Of a DNA stretch of 64,000 nt, positions 49,582-57,780 are shown piece by piece. Source of the stretch: Lawsonibacter faecis (GTDB lineage Bacteria > Bacillota > Clostridia > Oscillospirales > Oscillospiraceae). Both the position numbers and the translations under genes were made by a program. Each line of letters opens with the position of its first letter. Within the stretch, counting starts at the first letter, position 1. Location: contig NZ_JACOPQ010000015.1 of NCBI RefSeq assembly GCF_014287675.1, positions 43,174 through 107,173 of the forward strand, in the 5' to 3' direction. The notes beneath the pieces were generated by a model, which saw only the letters and a program-made list of their open reading frames with translations, was not told where the DNA came from and searched no databases.

Positions 49582-50019
49582 ATGCCGAAGGTCTTGACCG
49601 GCGCGGAGGCCGCCGCATTGGGCGTCAGCGTCCTTCACGAGCGTATGGACAACGGCGAGCTGCGCTTCCGCCTCCGCTTTGCGGATGGCAGCTCCTATAT
49701 CCGCACTGAGGCCGCCCGGGGAAGCGGCTGGCAAAACAGCCACCTCCACCGGGCGGTGCGGGAGCTGAGCGTGCTCCAGTCCGGGGCCATGCTGGTGGCA
49801 GAGGAGCGGGAGGGCGCGCTGGAGCTGCGCCTCCTCCGGGCGGGGGATTTCTACCTGTGCCCGCTCCATGTGCCTCACAACAGCTATCTGTTTCCCGGCG
49901 CGGTGGCCCATACCGTGAAATTCGGTCAGGACCTGCCCGCGTCCGACTGGGTCGCCTGCCCCCATCTGGACCCCATCTGCCGGGCCCTGGACCCGGACGA
50001 GCTGCTGAAGACGCTGTAG
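49582..50019 (+). CDS. Cupin-like hypothetical protein
   Basis: A 145-residue protein, probably a small beta-barrel. HSHLHRAVREL-type residues (SHLHRAVRE at about 53-61) and a later HVPHNSYLFPGAVAHTVKFG resemble cupin metal and barrel motifs. Close to rpe (5 bp), so probably co-transcribed. I do not recognise a named family; sugar-nucleotide or carbohydrate binding would fit the fold but is a guess. Confidence 0.65.
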   Translation: MPKVLTGAEAAALGVSVLHERMDNGELRFRLRFADGSSYIRTEAARGSGWQNSHLHRAVRELSVLQSGAMLVAEEREGALELRLLRAGDFYLCPLHVPHNSYLFPGAVAHTVKFGQDLPASDWVACPHLDPICRALDPDELLKTL

Positions 50020-50117
50020 CCCCGCCCGCGCCTCCTCTCCGCACCACCCCAGTATGTCCATACCCTGCTCCCCATCTTCTTATCTTCTTATCTTCTTCCC
50101 TTCGGAGGTCTTACGCC

Positions 50118-50720
50118 ATGCAGTACTTTCCCCCCGCCCTGGAGCGGCTGGTGGAGCAGTTCAACAAGCTCCCCGGAATCGGCAGCAAAACCGCCCAGCG
50201 GCTGGCCTTTTTTGTCCTCTCCCTGCCGGAGGAGGACGCCGCCGCTTTCGCCCAGGCCATTCTGGACGCCAAGTCGTCCATCGCCTGCTGCCCCATCTGC
50301 CAGAACCTGACCGAGGGGGACGGCCCCTGCGCCATCTGCCGCAGCCCCAAGCGGGACGCGGCCACCGTCTGTGTGGTGGCCGACCCCAAGGATGTAATCG
50401 CCATGGAGCGCAGCCGGGAGTACGGCGGGCTTTACCACGTTCTCCACGGGGTCATCTCCCCTATGAACCATGTGGGACCGGACGACCTGCACATCAAGTC
50501 CCTTGTGGAGCGGGTGGGAAGCGGCGGGGTGCAGGAGGTCATTATGGCCACCAACCCGGACACTGAGGGCGAGGCCACCGCCATGTACCTCTCCCGGCTT
50601 CTCAAACCCTTCAGCGTGAAGGTCACCCGGCTCGCCTACGGCATCCCCGTGGGCAGCCACCTGGAGTTTGCCGACGACGCCACCCTGATGCGGGCCCTGG
50701 AGGGCCGCCGCGAGATGTAA
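50118..50720 (+). CDS. recR: Recombination protein RecR
   Basis: A 200-residue RecR: helix-hairpin-helix NKLPGIGSKTAQRLAFF, zinc finger CCPICQNLTEGDGPCAIC, Toprim domain (VCVVADPKDVIAMERS) and Walker-like C-terminal part (NPDTEGEATAMYLSRLL). Works with RecO in loading RecA at gaps. ATG 50118 follows GGAGG. It is not beside dnaX or ybaB as in most Firmicutes. Followed by a strong terminator. Confidence 0.96.
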   Translation: MQYFPPALERLVEQFNKLPGIGSKTAQRLAFFVLSLPEEDAAAFAQAILDAKSSIACCPICQNLTEGDGPCAICRSPKRDAATVCVVADPKDVIAMERSREYGGLYHVLHGVISPMNHVGPDDLHIKSLVERVGSGGVQEVIMATNPDTEGEATAMYLSRLLKPFSVKVTRLAYGIPVGSHLEFADDATLMRALEGRREM

Positions 50721-50723
50721 ACG

Positions 50724-50758
50724 ATAAAATCCCCTGCCCGCCGGGCAGGGGATTTTAT
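50724..50758. terminator. Bidirectional terminator after recR
   Basis: ATAAAATCCCCTGCCCG (50724-50740) and CGGGCAGGGGATTTTAT (50742-50758): 17-bp stem with A and T runs on both sides, between convergent genes. Confidence 0.88.
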
Positions 50759-50961
50759 TAGGTCTCCGCAAGCAGCTTCTCGAGAAATGCGATTTTTTCT
50801 CCGTCGCACATCTCATCGCTGTAAACAACCCGCTCCACATCGTTTAAAAGATGGACGGACTCCGCCTGAAAGGCCCGCTCGATGTGCTCCACGCCGGGAA
50901 TATCCACAATGACTCTGCCGTTTTGAATCAGGTTCGATAGGACCACATTGACGCGCTTCAT
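50758..50961 (-). CDS. Small hypothetical protein divergent from an RHH regulator
   Basis: A 67-residue acidic protein (MKRVNVVLSNLIQNGRVIVD at the start). AGAGGCG lies 6 bp before the ATG. Its stop lies in the shared terminator. No family recognised; alternating beta then helical prediction by eye. It is divergent from the small ribbon-helix-helix gene with a common promoter region holding an inverted repeat, so the two may be co-regulated. Confidence 0.55.
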   Translation of the reverse strand: MKRVNVVLSNLIQNGRVIVDIPGVEHIERAFQAESVHLLNDVERVVYSDEMCDGEKIAFLEKLLAET

Positions 50962-51023
50962 ATTTTCGCCTCTGCGATAGACAATTTAATACCCAAATCG
51001 TTATGCATAAATAATATACATTC

Positions 51024-51056
51024 TGCAACACAATGCAAAGTACAAATCGTGTTGCA
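51024..51056. promoter_or_regulatory. Inverted repeat between divergent small genes
   Basis: TGCAACAC (51024-51031) and GTGTTGCA (51049-51056) separated by 17 bp. Minus-strand TTGCAT/TATTAT elements run through it. Suitable as an operator for the adjacent ribbon-helix-helix protein. Confidence 0.5.
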
Positions 51057-51067
51057 GGTGATATGAT

Positions 51068-51277
51068 ATGTCCAAAAAATTTAAACTGCCCGCGGTCCCG
51101 AAAACAACCCAGAAAAACGTGCGCTTTCCCAACGACGTAATTACCCTGGTGGAAGATGCCATCAAGGGCACGGAAGTGACCTTTTCGGCCTTTGTCATCG
51201 AAGCCACGCGTGTGGCCCTGGAGAATCTGAAAGAGACGGAAGAAGAGGACGGCCGGCAGAGCGATGCCATTGATTGA
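51068..51277 (+). CDS. Ribbon-helix-helix DNA-binding protein
   Basis: A 69-residue protein. KNVRFPNDVITLVEDAIKG followed by TFSAFVIEATRVALENL is the ribbon strand and two helices of the YlcI/YnfO or CopG-like RHH group. AGGTGA precedes the ATG by 6 bp. Likely a dimeric repressor of its own divergent promoter region. An antitoxin role is possible but its divergent partner is not a known toxin. A terminator follows. Confidence 0.75.
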   Translation: MSKKFKLPAVPKTTQKNVRFPNDVITLVEDAIKGTEVTFSAFVIEATRVALENLKETEEEDGRQSDAID

Positions 51278-51320
51278 AGCGCAATCCGTTTCTCCCCTGA
51301 ACAAGACCGGCTTCCCGCAT

Positions 51321-51350
51321 AAAACGGCCGCCCACACGGGCGGCCGTTTT
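51321..51350 (+). terminator. Terminator after the RHH gene
   Basis: AAAACGGCCGCCC (51321-51333) and GGGCGGCCGTTTT (51338-51350), 13 bp perfect. The following 190 bp up to the next gene hold nothing recognisable. Confidence 0.82.
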
Positions 51351-51541
51351 GCTTTGATTGAGACGGCTGCTTCCTGAACAGAATGACGCCGGCCAGCGGA
51401 GACGGTCTCTTCCCCGCCGATTGATTCCGGCGGTGCCTGCGCGCCCCGGCGCGCTTGTCCCCTCCCGCCATACCCGGCAGGGCAGAGCCTCCGCCCCGCT
51501 GAGGGCCATGCCAGCAGCGGCATCATCGCTTTTACCGGTCT

Positions 51542-53110
51542 CTATTGCTCCAGCCGTCCCCTTACCAGCTCCAAAAACTCCGCCTTATACCCGTCCTCCG
51601 CCACCCCGGGGAGCCGGGAGAGCCGGCCCACAATCCCGCCATAGCTGGCCGTACCCTTGTACTGTGAGTCCCGCAGCAGCATTCCAAACTCCGCCACCCC
51701 AGCCGCAAAGGCGCTGTCCTCCGAGGGGGTCTCCACCGCAATCTCCTCCCCCATGGGGTACTCCAGGAGGGTGCTTTTCTCTCCGTCGGGGGCCTTATAG
51801 CGCACGCTCAGCGTGAAGTAGTCGCCGCTGCCGGTGGGGGACGCCGCCTGGTAACTGAGATCGGACCCGGGGATATCCATGGGCGAGTCCGCCATGGCAA
51901 GCTCGTAGAGCACCGTCACACGGTGCCCGGCGCCGATCTCCCCGCCGTCTCTGGCGTCGTCGGCAAAGTCCTCGGCGGCCATCAGCCGGTTTTCATAGCC
52001 GATGAGGCGGTAGCCCTTCACCCGCCCGGGGTTGAACTCCACTTGGAGCTTCACGTCCTTGGCCACGGTGAAGAGGGTGCCGCCCATCTCCTCCACCAGG
52101 ACCCGCCGGGCCTCCAGCGCGCTGTCGATATAGGCGTAATTGCCGTCTCCGTGGTCGGCCAGTGCCTCCAGCTTGTTGTCCTTCAGGTTCCCCGAGCCGA
52201 AGCCCATCACCGAGAGGAACACGCCGCTCTCCTTCTCCTCCTCCACGAGGCGGGCGAGCTCCCCCTCACTGGTGACGCCCACGTTCAGGTCTCCGTCGGT
52301 GGCCAGAATCACCCGGTTGTTGCCGCCGGGGATAAAGTGCCGCCGGGCCAGCTCATAGGCGGTGGTAATCCCCTTGGCGCCCGCTGTGCTCCCCCCCGCC
52401 GTCAAATCCTCAATCGCGGAGCGGATGACCGCCCCCTCGTCCCCGGTGGCGCCGTCCAGCACCACCCGGTCCGAGGCGGCATAGGTCACGATGGAGACCA
52501 AATCCCCCGCCCGGAGGTTCTCCGTCAGCAGGCCGAAGGCCTGCTTTACCAGGGGCAGCTTGTCATCGTCGTTCATGGAGCCGGATACATCGATGAGGAA
52601 CACCAGATTGGACGGCGGCATGGCGTCCCAGTCGGGCTGGGCTGCCTGGAGCCCCAGCCGCAGGAGCCGGGCGTCCGGGTTCCAGGGACAGGGAAAGAGC
52701 TCCCCCGTCACGGAGAAGGGCTCTCCCGCTTCCGGAGCGGGGTAGTCATAATGGAAATAGTTCACCAGCTCCTCAATACGAACCGCATCCGCCGGAACTT
52801 GCGCCCCCTGGTTGAGCAGCCGGCGGAGATTGGCGTAGGATGCGGTGTCCACGTCGGCGGCGAAGGTGGAAAGCGGGCTGGCGGAGACGGCCAGAAAGCT
52901 GTTTTCCCGGATGTACCCGTACTCCTCCGTGTTCCAATCCACGCCCTCAAAGGGCTCGGTGTACCCGCCGCCCCAGGCCTCCGGCGCGACGGGGGCCGTG
53001 CCGGAATAGGCGCTGGGCGCGGCGTCCGCCGTACTGCCGCCGCCGGAGCACCCCGCCGCAGACAGGAGCAGCGCGGCCGTCAGGAGAAGGGCTGAATACT
53101 TGCGTTTCAT
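51542..53110 (-). CDS. vWA-domain lipoprotein (YfbK-like)
   Basis: A 522-residue lipoprotein: signal peptide with lipobox SAAGC, a linker, the YfbK N-terminal region (FAADVDTASYANLRRLLNQG), a von Willebrand A domain (about 165-345) with MIDAS DVSGSM and later T and D ligands, and a C-terminal DUF3520-type region ending about residue 515. GGAGG lies 8 bp before the ATG at 53110. Exposed on the cell surface; metal-dependent protein binding is the expected activity. Standalone gene. Confidence 0.87.
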   Translation of the reverse strand: MKRKYSALLLTAALLLSAAGCSGGGSTADAAPSAYSGTAPVAPEAWGGGYTEPFEGVDWNTEEYGYIRENSFLAVSASPLSTFAADVDTASYANLRRLLNQGAQVPADAVRIEELVNYFHYDYPAPEAGEPFSVTGELFPCPWNPDARLLRLGLQAAQPDWDAMPPSNLVFLIDVSGSMNDDDKLPLVKQAFGLLTENLRAGDLVSIVTYAASDRVVLDGATGDEGAVIRSAIEDLTAGGSTAGAKGITTAYELARRHFIPGGNNRVILATDGDLNVGVTSEGELARLVEEEKESGVFLSVMGFGSGNLKDNKLEALADHGDGNYAYIDSALEARRVLVEEMGGTLFTVAKDVKLQVEFNPGRVKGYRLIGYENRLMAAEDFADDARDGGEIGAGHRVTVLYELAMADSPMDIPGSDLSYQAASPTGSGDYFTLSVRYKAPDGEKSTLLEYPMGEEIAVETPSEDSAFAAGVAEFGMLLRDSQYKGTASYGGIVGRLSRLPGVAEDGYKAEFLELVRGRLEQ

Positions 53111-53229
53111 TGCAGATTCCTCCATTCCTTATTGGGTGCGGCTAGAGTTGACCGGCTTTGCAAGAGACCGCTTCCTTCCGCCGCCCCTTTTCCTCTTAGA
53201 CGCGGGTATTTCCAGAATGTTCCGCACAA

Positions 53230-53262
53230 AAAAGCGGTCCGGGAGATTCCCGGACCGCTTTT
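53230..53262 (-). terminator. Terminator of the asparaginase gene
   Basis: AAAAGCGGTCCGGGA (53230-53244) and TCCCGGACCGCTTTT (53248-53262), then TTTTTTG on the minus strand. Confidence 0.88.
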
Positions 53263-53266
53263 CTCT

Positions 53267-54271
53267 CTATTCCAGTTCCGCCGTGACCTCACCGCAGAGA
53301 CTCTCCCGGAACAGTGCGCGCACCTGCGCGGCGTCCTCTGTCCGTCCCAGTGCCCACATGAGCTTGGTGACGGCGGCCTCCGTGGTCATGTCCCAGCCCT
53401 GAATGACCCCCTGCTCCAGGGCCTTCTTCCCCGTCTCGTAGATGGAGAAGTCGCTGCGCTCATAGAGGCACTGGGAGCACACAACCACCGCCATGCCCGC
53501 CTGGGCGGCGGCGTGGAGCTTGGCAATCAGGTCCCGGCGGATGAAGTGCAGCCCGCCCGCACCGAAGGCCTCGATGACCACGCCACGGTAGTGCATGGAC
53601 AGGAGCATGTCAAAAATCTCCGGGTTCAGCCCCGGCGTGAGCTTGATGAGGAACACGTCCCGGCACAGCCGGTCGTCCAGTTGGGTGAGGGCCGGGGCCG
53701 CCGGGGGCAGCGCACCGGGACAGACATGCAGCCCGCCCGCGTCCACTGTGGCGGCCAGGGGCCAGTTTACACTCTCAAAGGCGTCGAAACCGGTGGTGCG
53801 GGTCTTCACTGCCCGGCAGCCCAAGATTACCTTCCGGTCGAAGGCCACGAAGACCCCCGCCGCAGCCGACGCCGCCATGGCGAAGGCGGTGCGCACGTTC
53901 TCCAGCGCGTCGGTGAGGGGGTGCTCAATGGGGAGCTGGGCCCCGGTGAGCACCACGGGAATCGTGATGCCGCGGAGGAAAAAGGAGAGGATGGAGGCCG
54001 TATAGCCCATGGTGTCGGTCCCGTGGGTGAGGACCACGCCGTCGAAGCCGTCCCTCGCGTCATAGACCGCCCGGGCGATAAGCTGCCACTCCTCAGGCTG
54101 GATGTTGGAGGAGTCCATGCACAAAATGTCCCGGATGGTCAGCTCATAGTTCTCCGCCACGGCCGAGAGACGCGCGGCCAGGCCCGCGCCGTCCATGCCC
54201 GGGACCAGGCCGTCTTGGGTGGGGCGGGAGGCGATGGTGCCCCCGGTGGTCAGCAAAAGCAGCTTTTTCAT
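53267..54271 (-). CDS. ansA: L-asparaginase, type I
   Basis: A 334-residue asparaginase. Threonine nucleophile in LLTTGGTIASRP (residues 7-18), second catalytic site in VLTHGTDTMGYTA, plus SNIQPEEW. There is no signal peptide, so it is cytoplasmic and of type I. It hydrolyses asparagine to aspartate and ammonia and fits the amino-acid degrading set in this window. GAGGG precedes the ATG by about 9 bp. Confidence 0.92.
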   Translation of the reverse strand: MKKLLLLTTGGTIASRPTQDGLVPGMDGAGLAARLSAVAENYELTIRDILCMDSSNIQPEEWQLIARAVYDARDGFDGVVLTHGTDTMGYTASILSFFLRGITIPVVLTGAQLPIEHPLTDALENVRTAFAMAASAAAGVFVAFDRKVILGCRAVKTRTTGFDAFESVNWPLAATVDAGGLHVCPGALPPAAPALTQLDDRLCRDVFLIKLTPGLNPEIFDMLLSMHYRGVVIEAFGAGGLHFIRRDLIAKLHAAAQAGMAVVVCSQCLYERSDFSIYETGKKALEQGVIQGWDMTTEAAVTKLMWALGRTEDAAQVRALFRESLCGEVTAELE

Positions 54272-54466
54272 GGTTTCTTTCCCTCTGTATCATCAGTTGT
54301 ATCGGTTTGCAGGCAGCGCTGTGCAGCATCAGAATTCGACTGCCCTGAATTTTTAGTGTATCATAAATATTGCCCTTCGTAAATGGCTTGCGCCGGGGAC
54401 GTGGAGACTCTATTACGCCCCCCTGCCCGGGCCGGCGGCTTGACAGATATGTATAACGGAAGTATG

Positions 54467-54554
54467 GACGCGCACCTGTGGGAGCGTGGATCGAAATACC
54501 TACAGCAAGAACGACCAGCTCGTGAAGATGGAGTCGCTCTCCCCGCGGGCGAGA
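54467..54554 (+). CRISPR. Decayed type I-C-like CRISPR remnant (two repeats, one spacer)
   Basis: The end of the first repeat, GTGGGAGCGTGGATCGAAAT (54478-54497), matches the 3' half of type I-C repeats. After a 35-nt interval (54498-54532) comes GTCGCTCTCCCCGCGGGCGA (54533-54552), like the 5' half of such a repeat. Start-to-start distance is 66 bp, the normal I-C period. The second copy is lost after 22 nt, and no cas gene or leader is present. Confidence 0.4.
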
Positions 54555-54568
54555 CCTTGGGCCAAAAG

Positions 54569-54853
54569 AACGCTCCTGCAAAGGCAAAGTCTTATTTGAA
54601 TATTTCGGCGTTCTCTTATGAGGGGCTAATCAAGCAATTGAAGTTTGAAAATTTTCATATGAAGATGCTGTTTATGGAGCTGGGCAACTGCGGCGCTGAT
54701 GGGAATGAGCAGGTTGCAACAAAGGCGCAGTCCTATCTGGCAATTGCCTCGTTTTCCATAGACGGCTTGATTCGGCAGCCGGAGTTTGATGGATTCCCGC
54801 AACCCCTTGCAATTCCTAAACTTTTTTATCATAGTAATTTAATAAACTCTTAA
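54569..54853 (+). pseudogene. Ltp-family lipoprotein domain remnant
   Basis: Two Ltp-type repeats survive: AKAKSYLNISAFSYEGLIKQ and, further on, NCGADGNEQVATKAQSYLAI followed by ASFSIDGLIRQPEFDGF. Between them the frame slips near 54650 and returns near 54680: the shifted frame reads FSYEDAVYGA, the expected link. The signal peptide is missing, and GADW has become GADG. The sequence is more AT-rich than its neighbours. Ltp proteins include phage superinfection-exclusion lipoproteins. Confidence 0.65.
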
Positions 54854-54932
54854 TTTGCAAATCCCACCGGCCTGCGCTATACTGAACTTACGAAATCAAG
54901 ACCGGAATCGACGGTCTTCAGGAGGCGGTATT

Positions 54933-55286
54933 ATGCGGCATCGCAGCGTCGGCACATGCGTATTTCTCACCATTATCACCTGCGGCATTTACGGGCTCTA
55001 CTGGCTTGTCTGCCTGACGGACGACTCCAATGAGTGCACCGGTATGGGGCAGACCAGCGGCGGCGCGGCGCTGCTGTTCACCATTATCACCTGCGGTATT
55101 TACAGCATCTATTGGTGCTACAAGATGGGTGAAAAGCTGGATCAGGCCCGCGCCGAGCGCGGCGTGCCCACCGGCAGCCAGGCCATTTTGTATCTGATCT
55201 TGTCCATTGTGGGTCTGGAGATTGTGGCCTGGGCCCTGATGCAGAGCGAGCTCAACCGCTACTACTACGGCGGCGATGACTTCTAA
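54933..55286 (+). CDS. DUF4234 membrane protein
   Basis: A 117-residue protein with three membrane helices and a duplicated motif TIITCGIYGLYWL / TIITCGIYSIYW (residues 12-24 and about 50-62), the signature of DUF4234. AGGAGG precedes the ATG at 54933. The gene overlaps the next by 11 bp, so they are coupled. Function unknown; such small proteins often accompany DUF2752. Confidence 0.85.
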   Translation: MRHRSVGTCVFLTIITCGIYGLYWLVCLTDDSNECTGMGQTSGGAALLFTIITCGIYSIYWCYKMGEKLDQARAERGVPTGSQAILYLILSIVGLEIVAWALMQSELNRYYYGGDDF

Positions 55287-55653
55287 AGCGCGAGCCCTCC
55301 GGCTCATCAGACGGGCGGGCCTGATTCTGGGAATCGGGCTCGCCTATGCTTTTTTCGTCCTCTTGACAGGGCTTGCAGTTCCCTGCCCCTTCCACGCCGT
55401 CACGGGGCTCCAGTGTCCCGGCTGCGGGATCACGCGGATGTGCCTGGCCCTCCTGCGGCTGAATTTTGCCGCCGCCTGGGCGTCAAATCCCGGTTTATTG
55501 GTGCTATTGCCCCTGCTCGCAGCGCTTTTTCTCAAAATGGCGGCAGGATACGTGAAAAGTGGGCGGAAAACACCCACGAAAGCGGAAAGCACCGCAATTT
55601 GGGTCCTGGTCGGCGTCCTTTTGGCCTATGGCGTGGTGAGAAACCTGATATAA
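55276..55653 (+). CDS. DUF2752 membrane protein
   Basis: A 125-residue protein with three hydrophobic helices. The hallmark CPFHAVTGLQCPGCGITRM (residues 38-56) with three cysteines defines DUF2752. It starts inside the DUF4234 gene (11-bp overlap), implying translational coupling. Role unknown; the cysteine motif might bind metal. Confidence 0.87.
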   Translation: MTSKARALRLIRRAGLILGIGLAYAFFVLLTGLAVPCPFHAVTGLQCPGCGITRMCLALLRLNFAAAWASNPGLLVLLPLLAALFLKMAAGYVKSGRKTPTKAESTAIWVLVGVLLAYGVVRNLI

Positions 55654-55787
55654 TCACAAAAAACCTTCGCAGGGCAAGCCTCGCAAAGTTCCGCCGTACA
55701 CAGGCGACGGAATAAAATGAAGCTCTGTCATCAGCTTTCTATCAAAGAAGCCCCGAGCGGCTCCTTTGACAAGCTCAATTACGAAAA

Positions 55788-55815
55788 CCCGGAGCGCAAT
55801 GCGCTCCGGGCGTTT
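55788..55815. terminator. Terminator between convergent genes
   Basis: CCCGGAGCGCA (55788-55798) and TGCGCTCCGGG (55800-55810) with TTTTGTTTTT after it on the plus strand and TTTTCG on the minus strand. Confidence 0.78.
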
Positions 55816-55820
55816 TGTTT

Positions 55821-56426
55821 TTAAAAGGACTCCGCGAGGGTCCGGCCCCGCTCCATGGCGTTGGCCAGGACGGCCCCGCCGTCCGTCCGCACGTCGTCCA
55901 GCCCCTCGGCATAGAGGAGCTGGAAATCCGGGATGCCGTAGACGGTGCAGAGGGCTTCCAGGTGTTTGGCGCCCAGCTCCATCCAGCTCTTCTCAGGTGC
56001 GGAGAAATTACCGCCCCGGGTGGTGATGAAGAGGAGCTTCTCCGCCCGGCAGAGGCCCCGCTGCTCCCCCTCCCCGTCGTAGGCGAAGGTGATGCCCACC
56101 ACCGACACCCGCTCCAGGTAAATACGCAGGATGGCCGGGAAGCTGAGGTCCCAGAAGGGAGCGGCAATCACGATTTTATCCGCCCGGGCGAACTGGTTGG
56201 CGTCGTCGAACATGGGCTCGCTCAGCCGCCCGGCGGCCCAGAGGGCGTCCCGCTGCGCGAGAATCTCGGGGTACTGGGGCTGGAGGCGCCGGGCAGCCAG
56301 GTCCCGGCGGCGGATTCTATCGCCGGGGCGGCGCTGGGCGTACCGCTCCAGAAAGGCGGCGGCCAGCCGGCGGGTCCGGGACCGCTCCCCACGGACGCAG
56401 GCGTCTACATATAAAAGCTCGCTCAC
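55821..56426 (-). CDS. NAD(P)H-dependent FMN azoreductase-like protein
   Basis: A 201-residue flavodoxin-fold protein of the AzoR/MdaB-like group. It starts SELLYVDACVRGERSRTRRL with the FMN phosphate loop, has APFWDLSFPAILRIYLERV as the flavin-edge segment, and FITTRGGNF as the second flavin loop. GTG 56426 lies 8 bp after AAGGAG and is preferred to ATG 56432, which is 2 bp from it. It may be the last gene of the PadR-DUF2812 run (34-bp gap). Reduces quinones or azo compounds by family. Confidence 0.82.
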   Translation of the reverse strand: MSELLYVDACVRGERSRTRRLAAAFLERYAQRRPGDRIRRRDLAARRLQPQYPEILAQRDALWAAGRLSEPMFDDANQFARADKIVIAAPFWDLSFPAILRIYLERVSVVGITFAYDGEGEQRGLCRAEKLLFITTRGGNFSAPEKSWMELGAKHLEALCTVYGIPDFQLLYAEGLDDVRTDGGAVLANAMERGRTLAESF

Positions 56427-56469
56427 GGGCATCACTCCTTGGGTTCAGTGTTCCACGTCCGCGCCCGTA

Positions 56470-57738
56470 TCATTCCTCCACAATCCACGCCAGCAGCCGG
56501 TCCGTCAGCGCCCGGTCCCGGGATGCTGTGGGTACGGACACCAGCCGCACCCTGCTTCCCCGCCGGGAGAGGAGATTATACCGCCCGTCCTTCCAGCCCT
56601 CCCAAACATCCTGCCGCCCTTCCATGGGGACCATGTCGTAATTCCAGAGGGCCCGGGCCATCCGGTCCGCCATAACGGGGGCGTAGCAGTCGTACTGCTC
56701 CACAATCAGGCGGCGGTCCATGGGCATCTCTGCGGGGACGGCCAGCTCGTCGGTGCCCCGTGCGTAGCTTAAAAGGAGGCTCCCGTAGCTCTCCATATGG
56801 TCGTAAGGGGTCTCCAGGGCGGGGAGCTGGGCCTCCACATGGGCGCGCATGGCGCTGAAGGCGGGTGAGAAGAGGCCCCGGCCCAGCCCCAGGGCCAGCA
56901 CGAAGCCCGCCAGCGCAGCGCAGCGCCACAGCCGCACCCGCTTGGGCTGGCGCATATGCGCGCCGCTGGAGCAGTAGGTCATGAGCACGGCCACGCCGAT
57001 GACCGCGGCCAGGAAAATCAGCGGCTTGGCGCTGGGCATGGACACCAGATCCAGGGCGAAGCACCCAGCCAGGGCCGCCACGCCCAGGTAGGAGAAGATG
57101 GTCAGTGTCCCCCGCAGCCGGGCCCGTGCCAGCGGCGGCGCGTCCGACCAGCCCCCGGCCTTCGCAGCCTCCCGCCACTGGAAAAGCCGCTTGACCGACG
57201 CCGCCAGATAGACCGCCCCGCCGGTCAGGGCGGCCGGTGTGGCAAAAAGGAGGAAGGCCGCCGTACTGCTGGCAGCGGAGAGGCGCAGCAGGGAGGCCAC
57301 CGTGGGGAACCCGATGAGGAGATACCTCGTCAGCGCCAGGGTCACCAGCACCGCCAGAAATACGGCGCAGGTGGCGCACCAGCGCGCCACGTCCGCCCGG
57401 TAGCGGCGGAAGGTGCCCTCATCCGGCGCCTGGATGGGGACGGTCTCCGCCCCCGGAAGGGAGCGGTAGATGTTCATATAGCGGACGGTGTAGAGCCGCT
57501 CCCAGCCCGCCCGGCGGCAGTGCTCCCGGTACTCGGGGGTATCCTGGGGCACGGGCTCGGCAATGTCCACATAGTAGTGCAGATCCGTTCGGTCGGTCCG
57601 CCGGAAGCGGGCCACCACCCCCAGCCACACCTCGGCCAGCGCCCAGCCCTGGGCCGCCATGGCGTCCAGATAAGCCCGAGCCGCCTGATAATCAATGGTG
57701 AGAAAGCCGAAAAAGCCGAATGTCACTCGTTTTTTCAT
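56470..57738 (-). CDS. DUF2812 membrane protein (second copy)
   Basis: A 422-residue protein. The N-terminal 110 residues match DUF2812 (FLTIDYQAARAYLDAMAAQG, WERLYTVRYMNIY); then four or more membrane helices (about 125-280) and a C-terminal soluble domain. Related to the upstream gene across the whole length in layout. AAAGGAGG precedes the ATG by 7 bp; 42-bp gap from the upstream gene. Such proteins sit with PadR regulators in Clostridia and may sense envelope or drug stress; function not shown. Confidence 0.82.
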   Translation of the reverse strand: MKKRVTFGFFGFLTIDYQAARAYLDAMAAQGWALAEVWLGVVARFRRTDRTDLHYYVDIAEPVPQDTPEYREHCRRAGWERLYTVRYMNIYRSLPGAETVPIQAPDEGTFRRYRADVARWCATCAVFLAVLVTLALTRYLLIGFPTVASLLRLSAASSTAAFLLFATPAALTGGAVYLAASVKRLFQWREAAKAGGWSDAPPLARARLRGTLTIFSYLGVAALAGCFALDLVSMPSAKPLIFLAAVIGVAVLMTYCSSGAHMRQPKRVRLWRCAALAGFVLALGLGRGLFSPAFSAMRAHVEAQLPALETPYDHMESYGSLLLSYARGTDELAVPAEMPMDRRLIVEQYDCYAPVMADRMARALWNYDMVPMEGRQDVWEGWKDGRYNLLSRRGSRVRLVSVPTASRDRALTDRLLAWIVEE

Positions 57739-57780
57739 GCTCCGGCCTCCTTTCTGCCTCCAATAAGCTGCTATAAGTGT

